From assembly GCA_013044085.1 (NCBI GenBank), contig JABEVI010000125.1, forward strand, positions 1 through 11,667: a DNA stretch of 11,667 nt, in the 5' to 3' direction. This DNA is from Steroidobacteraceae bacterium (GTDB lineage Bacteria > Pseudomonadota > Gammaproteobacteria > Steroidobacterales > Steroidobacteraceae). Below, piece by piece: positions 5,976 to 11,667 of this stretch; within the stretch, counting starts at the first letter, position 1; every line of letters starts with the position of its first letter. Under the pieces are notes generated by a model. It was not told the DNA's origin. It saw nothing but the letters and a program-made list of their open reading frames with translations, and did no database searches. Made by a program: the position numbers and the translations under genes.

Positions 5976-8351
5976 TCAGAGCGGCACCGGCACCACCGAC
6001 AGGGGTTGGGGCCGCCCGACGATGAAGCCCTGGACGAAGTCGATCCCCATGCGTCTGACCGCGTCCAATGAGCTCTGATCCTCGACTTGTTCGGCGACCA
6101 CGCGGAAGTGCAATGTGCGCGCCAGATCCACCATGGCCGTGACCATCGCCTGGTTGACGGCGTCGACGGCCAGGTTGCGCATGAAGGAGCCGTCGATCTT
6201 CAGGTAGTCGATCGGCAGGGTCTTCAGGTTGGAGAAGGAACTGAGGCCGCCGCCGAAATCGTCGAGCGCGAACTCGCAGCCCATGCCGTGCAGCACCTCG
6301 ATGAAGCGGCGCGCCGGCTCCAAGTTGGCGACGACCGAACTCTCAGTGATCTCGAAGCAGATGTCGCCGGGCGCGGCCCCGGTGTGATCGAAACAGTCGA
6401 CCACGAACTCGAGAAATTCGGCGTCCCCGAGCGTCTGACCGGCGATGTTGATGGCGACACTGCGCCCCGCCGGCAGCTTCAGACCGCCGCGACCGAGGGC
6501 CGAGAGCACCGCCCGGACGACCCAGCGATCGATGTGCGGCATCAGCCGGTAGCGCTCCGCGGCGCGCAGGAATTCGGCCGGTTGCGCGCTCGGGCGGCCG
6601 CTCTCGGCGCGCAGGCGCAGGAGCACTTCGAGCGCCGGGCCGCGCAGACCGCCCGCCTTGGCACGCTGGATCGGCTGGTAATAGAGCTCGAAGCTGCCAT
6701 TGCGCAACGCGCTCTGCAGTTCCTGCAGCCAGTGAATTTCACCGCTGTTGCGCGCATTCGCCTCCTCGGTCGCCGAGTAGACATGGACCCTGACGCCGCC
6801 CTGTTTCTTGGCGACGTAACAGGCCGAATCGGCGGCGCCAAGGATATCCTCGATCGTCGCCGCGTCGCGCCCGATCTCGACCAGACCGACACTCACACCG
6901 ACGTTGAAGATCTTGTCCTTGCGCACGAAGCGATACTCGTTGACGGCGCGCATGACGTCGTCGGCGATCTGCCGCGCCTTGTCGAGCGGACAGCCGGCGA
7001 GCAGCAGTGCGAACTCATCGCCGCCGATCCGGCCGACCGTGTCCGAGTCGCGAACGGCGTCCTTGATGATCGCGGCGATCTCGCGCAGCATGTTGTCGCC
7101 CGCGGAGTGCCCGCAGGTGTCGTTGACGACCTTGAACCGGTCCAGATCGAGGTAGGCGAGCACGTGGCTCAGATCGCCTGAGCGCGCCGAGTCCACCGCT
7201 TCCTGCAGGCGCCGTTCGAACTCGCGCCGATTGACGAGGCCGGTAAGCGCGTCGTGACTCGCCTGATAGCTCATCTGGCGCGTCAAACCGCGCAGCTCAC
7301 TGGTGTCGTGCAGCACCACCACGGCCCCGATCACATCCGCACCGTCGGGGCGCAGCGGCGAGACGCTGATCTCCACGGAACGCTCCGGGGCACCCCCGGC
7401 CGGCACCAGCACCGCGCGCTTGCCGACGGATATCCGGTTGCCGGTGGCGATGGCCTTGCGCACGGGATCGCCGAGCGGACGCCGATCCGCTTCCTCGACG
7501 AGCGTGGCAACCTCCGGAAAGGTCTTGCCGGCGAGCTGCTCGAACCGCTGTCCGAGCAGCTGGGTGGCCGCCTGATTGGCATAATCGATGCGCCCGTCGA
7601 TGTCGAGCGTCAGCACGCCCTGTCCCATCGCGTCGAGCGTCGCGAGCGCCCGCGGCCGCGGCGAGGCGTGCGGTTCCTCCGGCAACATCTCAGTGGCGGT
7701 CAACAGCAGCACCGGCTCGCCGAGGTTGTCGATCAGGGCGCTCGTCATCTCGACCCGGGTGACTTGTCCCTGGGCGCCGATCAACTCGACCTCGTAACGC
7801 TCCGGTGCCGGCTCACCGGCGAGCCGGTGCCGCAGGTTCTGCTCGACGAGCTCCGCATACTCCGGCGCCACGAAGCTCGACAAGGGCTTGCCGACCACGT
7901 GCTCGCGCGTCGCGCCGAGCAGCGAGAGGAAGCGCGGGTTCACGAACAAGATGCGCTCTCGGCAGATCAGCACCGCCTCGTTGACGGCCTCGACCAGGCG
8001 CTGAAACAACTCCTCGCGGTCGCGTATGCGCATGCCGCGCCGCTCGACGTTCTCCAGCAATTGATTGACGGCGCCGCCGAGTTCGCCGAGCGCCTCACTC
8101 TTGCCCTCGACGGGCACCCGGCCCGACGGACCGGCGTCCTGCGTGAGCCTGCGGATCTGCCGGGCGATCTCCTCGAGGCCGCGCTCGCCGCGCCGCTTGC
8201 GCACGTAGACCACGATCAGCCAGGCGGCCAGCACGAGCGAAGTCGAAAGCCAAAGGATTGCGGGCGGCAGGATCAACTCGGGACCTCGTGTGCGACGTGC
8301 CAGCACGTCGCGTATCATCTTGCGGCACAGAATAGCGCACGAACTTGGCAT
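5976..8351 (-). CDS. Membrane-anchored PAS-PAS-GGDEF-EAL cyclic di-GMP turnover protein
   Basis: This 791-residue protein should control cyclic di-GMP, the second messenger that governs motility and biofilm. One transmembrane helix (about 26-50) is followed by a HAMP-like helical linker (about 51-110), PAS domains at about 113-220 and 235-352, GGDEF at about 360-525 and EAL at about 540-785. The cyclase site GGDEF (443-447) is intact, and an RDSD inhibitory site (434-437) lies five residues before it. The phosphodiesterase residues are all recognisable: Gln559, Glu575 (in EVL instead of EAL), Asn635, Glu667, Asp697-Asp698, Lys718, Glu754 and Gln774. Both activities are therefore possible; which dominates cannot be read from sequence. 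ATG 8351 is the longest start; ATG 8318 (residue 12) is an alternative that keeps the membrane helix. The gene is transcribed alone, divergent from the methyltransferase gene, with 97 bases before cysK. PAS ligands are unknown. Confidence 0.93.
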   Translation of the reverse strand: MPSSCAILCRKMIRDVLARRTRGPELILPPAILWLSTSLVLAAWLIVVYVRKRRGERGLEEIARQIRRLTQDAGPSGRVPVEGKSEALGELGGAVNQLLENVERRGMRIRDREELFQRLVEAVNEAVLICRERILFVNPRFLSLLGATREHVVGKPLSSFVAPEYAELVEQNLRHRLAGEPAPERYEVELIGAQGQVTRVEMTSALIDNLGEPVLLLTATEMLPEEPHASPRPRALATLDAMGQGVLTLDIDGRIDYANQAATQLLGQRFEQLAGKTFPEVATLVEEADRRPLGDPVRKAIATGNRISVGKRAVLVPAGGAPERSVEISVSPLRPDGADVIGAVVVLHDTSELRGLTRQMSYQASHDALTGLVNRREFERRLQEAVDSARSGDLSHVLAYLDLDRFKVVNDTCGHSAGDNMLREIAAIIKDAVRDSDTVGRIGGDEFALLLAGCPLDKARQIADDVMRAVNEYRFVRKDKIFNVGVSVGLVEIGRDAATIEDILGAADSACYVAKKQGGVRVHVYSATEEANARNSGEIHWLQELQSALRNGSFELYYQPIQRAKAGGLRGPALEVLLRLRAESGRPSAQPAEFLRAAERYRLMPHIDRWVVRAVLSALGRGGLKLPAGRSVAINIAGQTLGDAEFLEFVVDCFDHTGAAPGDICFEITESSVVANLEPARRFIEVLHGMGCEFALDDFGGGLSSFSNLKTLPIDYLKIDGSFMRNLAVDAVNQAMVTAMVDLARTLHFRVVAEQVEDQSSLDAVRRMGIDFVQGFIVGRPQPLSVVPVPL

Positions 8352-8414
8352 CGCCTGGTGAAATTGACCATAATCACCGCCAACAACCCTGATTTTTCAA
8401 CGACTGAGAGCCTC
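8352..8414. promoter_or_regulatory. Short divergent promoter region between the GGDEF-EAL and methyltransferase genes
   Basis: Both genes must be read outward from these 63 bases or from within each other's 5' ends. On the minus strand TTGAAA (about 8399-8394) could be a -35 box, with a TGATTA-like -10 about 18 bases on. On the plus strand TTGACC (about 8364-8369) has no clear -10 partner. A GAGAG at 8406-8410 is the likely weak ribosome binding site for the ATG at 8415. Promoter assignments are tentative. Confidence 0.3.
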
Positions 8415-9065
8415 ATGGACACCCAAGCCGCCCGACGACAGATGGTCGACCAGCAAATACGCACCTGGGAGGTTCTCGATACCCACGTCCTGGACACGCT
8501 TGCGGTGATTCCGCGCGAATCCTTCGTCGAGGACGCCTACCGACAGCTCGCGTTCGCCGATGCGTCGATTCCGATCGGTTTCGGGCAGACGATGCTCGCG
8601 CCGAAAATGCACGGACGCATCCTGCAGGCGCTCGCGATCGACGCCACCGATCGCGTGCTCGAGGTCGGTACCGGCAGCGGCTATCTTACCGCGGCGCTCG
8701 GGCTGCTCTCGGCAAACACCACGTCGATCGACATCCACCCGGAATTCATCGACAGGGCGCGACGAAATCTCGGTGCGGTGCCGCGCGCGCGCGTCGATCT
8801 GCAAGTGCGCGACGCCTTCGCCCCTTCCGCCCTCGGGCAATTCGAGGCGATCGCGCTCACCGGCTCCATGCCGGTCTATGACGAGCGCTTTGAAAAGGCG
8901 CTCAGCGTCGGCGGCCGGCTGTTCGCGGTGGTCGGTTCGGCACCGGTCATGGAAGCGCTGCTGGTGCGGCGCGTCGACGCTGCGCAGTGGGTCCGCGAAA
9001 GCCTGTTCGAGACAGTGATCGAGCCGCTGATCGGCGCACCGGCTGCGCCGCGGTTCGTGTTCTGA
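8415..9065 (+). CDS. Protein-L-isoaspartate methyltransferase-like (PCMT family) protein with altered substrate loop
   Basis: The 216-residue protein has the class I S-adenosylmethionine fold of the PCMT family. Motif I is LEVGTGSGY (82-90), followed by an acidic strand end, SIDIHPE (104-110), that should bind the cofactor ribose. An N-terminal helical segment, ARRQMVDQQI (6-15), is typical of this group. In true PCMT enzymes the substrate loop reads about GxGQTISxP; here it is GFGQTMLAP (55-63), lacking the conserved Ser. Repair of isoaspartate is therefore uncertain; it may methylate another target or only bind a ligand. ATG 8415 begins MDTQAARRQM, a standard start for the family. The stop overlaps the following rhodanese ATG in TGATG, which implies translational coupling. 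The family call is good; the reaction is inference. Confidence 0.85.
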   Translation: MDTQAARRQMVDQQIRTWEVLDTHVLDTLAVIPRESFVEDAYRQLAFADASIPIGFGQTMLAPKMHGRILQALAIDATDRVLEVGTGSGYLTAALGLLSANTTSIDIHPEFIDRARRNLGAVPRARVDLQVRDAFAPSALGQFEAIALTGSMPVYDERFEKALSVGGRLFAVVGSAPVMEALLVRRVDAAQWVRESLFETVIEPLIGAPAAPRFVF

Positions 9066-9388
9066 TGATTGCCGGCGTGACGGTGAGGGAGCTGCTCGAG
9101 CGGCGCAGCCGCGACGAACCGATGGTGCTGCTCGACGTGCGCGAGGCCTGGGAGATCGCGCTCGCCCCGGTCCCCGGCGAGCATCTGCACATTCCGATGG
9201 GTGAGATCCCCACACGGCTCGGCGAGCTCGACCCGGCGACGCCGACGATCGTGCTCTGCCATGCCGGGGCGCGCAGTCTGCAGGTCGCGCACTTCCTCGA
9301 GCGCCGCGGCTTCCAATCCGTGTTCAATTTGACCGGTGGCATCGATGCCTGGTCGGTGGACGTCGACCCGTCGATCCCGCGTTACTAG
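9065..9388 (+). CDS. Single-domain rhodanese (sulfurtransferase) protein
   Basis: This 107-residue protein is a single rhodanese domain, the kind that carries persulfide sulfur on one cysteine. It shows LLDVREAWE near the N-terminus, the active-site loop CHAGARS with catalytic Cys at about residue 71, and the closing NLTGGIDAW. The loop has the CxxxxR spacing and charge of sulfurtransferases rather than the longer loop of Cdc25-type phosphatases. The sulfur acceptor is unknown. The start is ATG 9065, overlapping the preceding stop by one base; an upstream in-frame start at 8987 would lie inside the methyltransferase gene and is not needed. No signal peptide is seen, so it is probably cytoplasmic. 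The pairing with the PCMT-like gene suggests linked expression, but no shared function can be deduced. Confidence 0.9.
   Translation: MIAGVTVRELLERRSRDEPMVLLDVREAWEIALAPVPGEHLHIPMGEIPTRLGELDPATPTIVLCHAGARSLQVAHFLERRGFQSVFNLTGGIDAWSVDVDPSIPRY
9385..9388. other. Shared CTAG giving stop codons to two convergent genes
   Basis: TAG at 9386-9388 ends the rhodanese gene on the plus strand, and the complement of 9385-9387 is the TAG ending waaA on the minus strand. The 4-base palindrome therefore serves both genes, leaving no intergenic terminator; each transcript must end inside, or run antisense into, the other gene. Confidence 0.9.
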
Positions 9389-10680
9389 TCGTTCCCAAGC
9401 GCCGGAGCGCGCCGCGCCGCTGCCGCCTCCATCAACGGCTCGATCAGCGCGAGCAGGCGATACACGCTGCCGCGTTGTGCGGCCACGAGCTCGCGGCCGG
9501 CGGCGCCGAGGCGCGCCCGGAGCGAAGGATCGGCGAACAACTGCCCCAGACTCACGGCGAGTTCGCCCGCGTCCGCGACGATGCGCACGGCCCCGGCCGT
9601 ACGCAGCAACGCCAGCACCTCGCGGGCGTTTTCGTTCGACGGCCCGGTCAGCACCGGCAGCCCGACCGCGGCCGGTTCGAGCAGATTGTGCCCGCCAACC
9701 GGCACGAGGCTGCCACCGACGAAGGCTGCGTCCGCGGCCTGGTAGAACAGCGCCAATTCACCGGTCGTGTCGAGCAGCAACACCGAGGCATCGGCCGGCA
9801 CCGGCGCCGCGGCGCGACGGCGCACGTAGCTCACGCCCTCGCGTTCGAGCAGGGCGGCAACCGCATCGAAGCGCTGCGGGTGGCGCGGCGCGAGTATCAG
9901 CAGGGCCGCAGGCAGCGTCGACCGCAGTTCGCGATGCGCACGCAGGACCGCCTCGTCCTCGCCGGCATGAGTGCTGCCGGCGACCCAGGTCGGTCGGCCG
10001 GCGAATTCGCTCCGCAGCACGCCGGCCCGATCGGCCGACTCGGTGCCGGCCTGCAGATCGAACTTGAGGTTGCCGACCACGTGCAGCTGCGCCGGCGTCG
10101 CACCGAGGCGGGCGAATCGGTCGGCATCCTCACGCGTCTGTGCGGCGATCGTCACGCCCGCGCTGAACAGCCCGCGGAACAACGCGCCGAAGCGAAGGTA
10201 GCGTGCCAGCGAGCGGTTCGACAGGCGGGCGTTGGCGAGCACGATCGGCAGCCCGCGCCGCGCGCACTCCTCGAACAGGCTTGGCCACAGTTCGGTTTCC
10301 ATCACGATCGCAATGAGCGGATCCACGCGCCCGAGAAAACGCGCGACCGCCCCCGGCGTGTCATACGGCAGATAACGCACCTGCGCCATCCCGGCGAACG
10401 CACTTTGCGCCTTCGCCCGACCAGTCGGCGTCGCGCTCGTCACCAGGATCGGCAGGCGCGGATGCCGGCGCCGCAGCTCCCGCACCATGACCACCGCGGC
10501 GTTCACCTCGCCGAGCGAGACCGCGTGCAGCCAGATGCCCCCGGGCGCGGCCGGCGGGCCGAAGCCGAAGCGCTCACCGATACCCCGGCGATAGGCCGGA
10601 TCGCGCAGGCCGCGAATCAGCACCACGGCGGCGGCGAGCGGCGCGGCGAGGCGGATCAGCACCCGGTAGAGGCGGCGCAC
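9385..10680 (-). CDS. waaA: 3-deoxy-D-manno-octulosonic acid (Kdo) transferase
   Basis: WaaA adds Kdo from CMP-Kdo to lipid IVA at the cytoplasmic face of the inner membrane, the first step of lipopolysaccharide core assembly. The 431 residues match the usual length of about 420-430. An N-terminal hydrophobic helix (about 9-23) anchors it. HAVSLGE (52-58) carries the catalytic Glu58. METELWP (128-134), GNLKFD (203-208), APRHP (264-268) and GGSLVPVGGHNLLEP (322-336) mark the nucleotide-sugar side of this GT-B family. The start is GTG 10680, 8 bases after the kdkA stop; it matches the family's short beginning before the membrane helix, though no clear ribosome binding site is visible, so coupling to kdkA translation is likely. 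Whether it adds one Kdo or two cannot be read directly; the adjacent Kdo kinase suggests one. Confidence 0.95.
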   Translation of the reverse strand: MRRLYRVLIRLAAPLAAAVVLIRGLRDPAYRRGIGERFGFGPPAAPGGIWLHAVSLGEVNAAVVMVRELRRRHPRLPILVTSATPTGRAKAQSAFAGMAQVRYLPYDTPGAVARFLGRVDPLIAIVMETELWPSLFEECARRGLPIVLANARLSNRSLARYLRFGALFRGLFSAGVTIAAQTREDADRFARLGATPAQLHVVGNLKFDLQAGTESADRAGVLRSEFAGRPTWVAGSTHAGEDEAVLRAHRELRSTLPAALLILAPRHPQRFDAVAALLEREGVSYVRRRAAAPVPADASVLLLDTTGELALFYQAADAAFVGGSLVPVGGHNLLEPAAVGLPVLTGPSNENAREVLALLRTAGAVRIVADAGELAVSLGQLFADPSLRARLGAAGRELVAAQRGSVYRLLALIEPLMEAAAARRAPALGND

Positions 10681-10688
10681 CCGGTGGC

Positions 10689-11450
10689 TCAGGACGCCTG
10701 TGGCGTCGTGCGGCCGTCATCGGTGCCGCGGTAACCCTGCATGAAAGCCTCCCAATGCCGCCCGAGAGCCGCGGTCGGCGTTGCCGCGCCGATTTTCGCG
10801 AGCGAACGCTGCAGCCGCTGCAAGTTCGCGGCGCTCCAGCCACCGGGAGTGCGCAGGCGACCGCGGTCGAAGTCGATGAAACTGATCCGGCCGCGATCAT
10901 CGATGAGCACGTTGTGGGCGTTCAGGTCGGCATGGTCGACGCCCTCACGGTGCAACGCCGCCACCGCCGCCCCGATCGCCGCCCACGGCGCGATCTGGCC
11001 CGAGGTCAGCAGCGCGCTCAAGGGTCGCGCATCCGCGACCCGGCGGGTGATCAGATCGCAACGATAGGCGATTCCGCGGCGAAGATAGCGCGCGGCGATC
11101 GGCTCCGCCACGGGCAGGCCGCGGCGCCAGAGCGCATCGAGCAGGCGCCACTCGGCGAACGCCCTGACCCGTGCCTCACCGGCCCATAGATAGCGGTCCA
11201 GGCTCAGTTTTGCCGCGAATCCGCCGCGACGATAGTGGCGCAAGACCCAGTCGCAGGTCTCGGTGCCGACGAACCAGGCGCTGCCGCGACCGCCGTCGAC
11301 GGCGGCGAGGCAGCCCGACCGGCGCCAATAAGAGGGCTCGAAAATCGACTCGCCGACCCGCTTCGCGAGGCCGGCCACGTCCTCGTCGGCAACGAGCAGC
11401 GCACCGTCCGCGGTCGCGATGCGCCGGCCGGCGGCCTCGTTATTGCTGAT
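10689..11450 (-). CDS. kdkA: 3-deoxy-D-manno-octulosonic acid (Kdo) kinase; start codon uncertain
   Basis: KdkA phosphorylates the first Kdo on lipid A-Kdo at the inner membrane's cytoplasmic side. Numbered from GTG 11378, the protein shows LRHYRRGGF (46-54), the kinase catalytic loop HADLNAHNVL (149-158) and the metal-binding FIDFDR (167-172), as in Haemophilus KdkA. From GTG 11378 there are only 229 residues, and the protein lacks an N-terminal stretch that family members have. The same frame stays open upstream to a stop at 11487-11489 and encodes plausible family sequence (TADGALLVADED), but contains no ATG, GTG or TTG. ATC 11450 sits five bases after a GGGGA ribosome-binding-like run and would give 253 residues; I annotate that as the best guess. 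CTG 11399, ATC 11420 and GTG 11378 are alternatives. waaA follows after 8 bases, forming one inner-core unit. Confidence 0.8.
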   Translation of the reverse strand: MSNNEAAGRRIATADGALLVADEDVAGLAKRVGESIFEPSYWRRSGCLAAVDGGRGSAWFVGTETCDWVLRHYRRGGFAAKLSLDRYLWAGEARVRAFAEWRLLDALWRRGLPVAEPIAARYLRRGIAYRCDLITRRVADARPLSALLTSGQIAPWAAIGAAVAALHREGVDHADLNAHNVLIDDRGRISFIDFDRGRLRTPGGWSAANLQRLQRSLAKIGAATPTAALGRHWEAFMQGYRGTDDGRTTPQAS

Positions 11451-11455
11451 CGCTG

Positions 11456-11464
11456 TCCCCTTCC
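11456..11464 (-). promoter_or_regulatory. Purine-rich ribosome binding site candidate deciding the kdkA start
   Basis: GGAAGGGGA on the minus strand ends five bases before ATC 11450. It is the only strong Shine-Dalgarno-like run near the 5' end of kdkA. No ATG, GTG or TTG in the kdkA frame lies at a usable distance, which points to ATC as the initiator or to an error in the sequence. Confidence 0.45.
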
Positions 11465-11483
11465 GAAAGCGGCAACCGGCGCG

Positions 11484-11492
11484 AGTCTAGCA
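11484..11492 (-). promoter_or_regulatory. Extended -10 candidate for the kdkA-waaA operon
   Basis: On the minus strand TGCTAGACT matches TGnTATAAT at all but two positions of the extended -10 pattern. Transcription would start near 11477, leaving about 27 bases before ATC 11450 and room for the GGAAGGGGA site. No good -35 box is seen, which is tolerated by extended -10 promoters. Inference from pattern. Confidence 0.4.
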
Positions 11493-11513
11493 TCACGGAC
11501 GGCGCGTTTTCGC

Positions 11514-11519
11514 TAGAAT
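11514..11519 (+). promoter_or_regulatory. -10 candidate for the DUF6165-family gene
   Basis: TAGAAT on the plus strand lies 35 bases before the ATG at 11555 and differs from TATAAT at one position. It faces away from the kdkA -10 candidate about 25 bases to its left, so the two operons may be expressed from back-to-back promoters. No convincing -35 box was found. Confidence 0.4.
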
Positions 11520-11554
11520 TCAGGCCCCACCGGATCTTCCCCCGCGGAGCCACG

Positions 11555-11667
11555 ATGAACGAGATTTCTGTGCCCATCTCGCCCGGCGAACTGATCGACA
11601 AGATCACCATTCTCGAGATCAAGTCGGTGCGGATCAGCGCCGCGGACAAGCTGGCGAACGTGCGCCG
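11555..11667 (+). CDS. DUF6165-family protein, N-terminal 37 residues (runs off the right edge)
   Basis: The visible protein starts MNEISVPISPGELIDKITIL and continues with an EIKSVRISAADKLANVR segment. This resembles the start of the conserved uncharacterised DUF6165 family, in which a short first strand leads to GELVDKITILEIK followed by a helix. ATG 11555 has a CGGAG ribosome binding site five bases upstream. The gene is divergent from kdkA-waaA, and from memory such genes often sit near lipopolysaccharide core genes, so a role in envelope sugar metabolism is possible but unproven. The family call rests on 37 residues. There is no signal peptide in the visible part. Confidence 0.6.
   Translation, partial: MNEISVPISPGELIDKITILEIKSVRISAADKLANVR

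Noticed and set aside
8284..8312. Inverted repeat GACGTGC/GCACGTC near the 5' end of the GGDEF-EAL gene
   Set aside because: Seven-base arms within coding sequence rich in such words; not distinguishable from chance.
7254..8414. Long upstream extension of the methyltransferase frame on the plus strand
   Set aside because: It lies antisense to the GGDEF-EAL gene and is low-information; the family start and a weak ribosome site support ATG 8415.
8987..9064. Longer rhodanese start
   Set aside because: It would lie inside the methyltransferase gene and add Arg-rich residues; the TGATG overlap start at 9065 fits the domain.
9475..10734. Plus-strand open frame (419 codons) opposite waaA
   Set aside because: Shadow of waaA without motifs.
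1..11667. tRNA, rRNA, CRISPR array, insertion sequence or phage genes
   Set aside because: No regularly spaced repeats, transposase or integrase motifs or tRNA-like cloverleaf were seen; gene content is ordinary chromosomal.

Overview
The window is high-GC bacterial chromosome with almost no spare DNA. I read ten protein genes, two of them cut by the window edges, and no RNA genes, insertion sequences, phage genes or CRISPR arrays. Kdo (lipopolysaccharide inner-core sugar) transferase and Kdo kinase genes show a Gram-negative. The Kdo kinase type, the pyrophosphate-dependent phosphofructokinase next to a proton-pumping pyrophosphatase, and a CysK very close to the enterobacterial enzyme suggest a gammaproteobacterium, perhaps near the Chromatiales, Methylococcales or Xanthomonadales. 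That placement is inference from gene content.

Layout. Positions 1-281 (minus): start of adenylate kinase (adk). Positions 459-3848 (plus): PPi-dependent 6-phosphofructokinase followed 51 bases later by an H+-translocating pyrophosphatase (hppA). These form a pyrophosphate-energy unit: one enzyme uses PPi to drive glycolysis, and the other stores PPi energy as a proton gradient (or could run in reverse). A perfect 15-bp hairpin at 3856-3888 separates this pair from the convergent cysteine operon. Positions 3885-5878 (minus): cysK then cysE, the two halves of cysteine synthase. CysE ends in isoleucine, the residue CysK uses to dock it. Positions 5976-8351 (minus): a membrane-anchored PAS-PAS-GGDEF-EAL protein that makes and/or degrades cyclic di-GMP, with both catalytic sites apparently intact.

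Positions 8415-9388 (plus): a divergent PCMT-like methyltransferase overlapping a single-domain rhodanese gene by one base. The rhodanese gene meets the next gene tail to tail, and one CTAG supplies both stop codons. Positions 9385 to about 11450 (minus): Kdo kinase (kdkA) then Kdo transferase (waaA), a lipopolysaccharide inner-core unit. From 11555 (plus): the start of a divergent DUF6165-family gene that runs off the window.

No gene-free stretch exceeds 300 bases; the longest gap is 282-458. I see no clearly new system. The points most worth checking are the missing standard start codon of kdkA, the PPi-PFK/H+-PPase pairing with the GGNDS site, the CysE C-terminal isoleucine, and the methyltransferase with an altered substrate loop coupled to a rhodanese.
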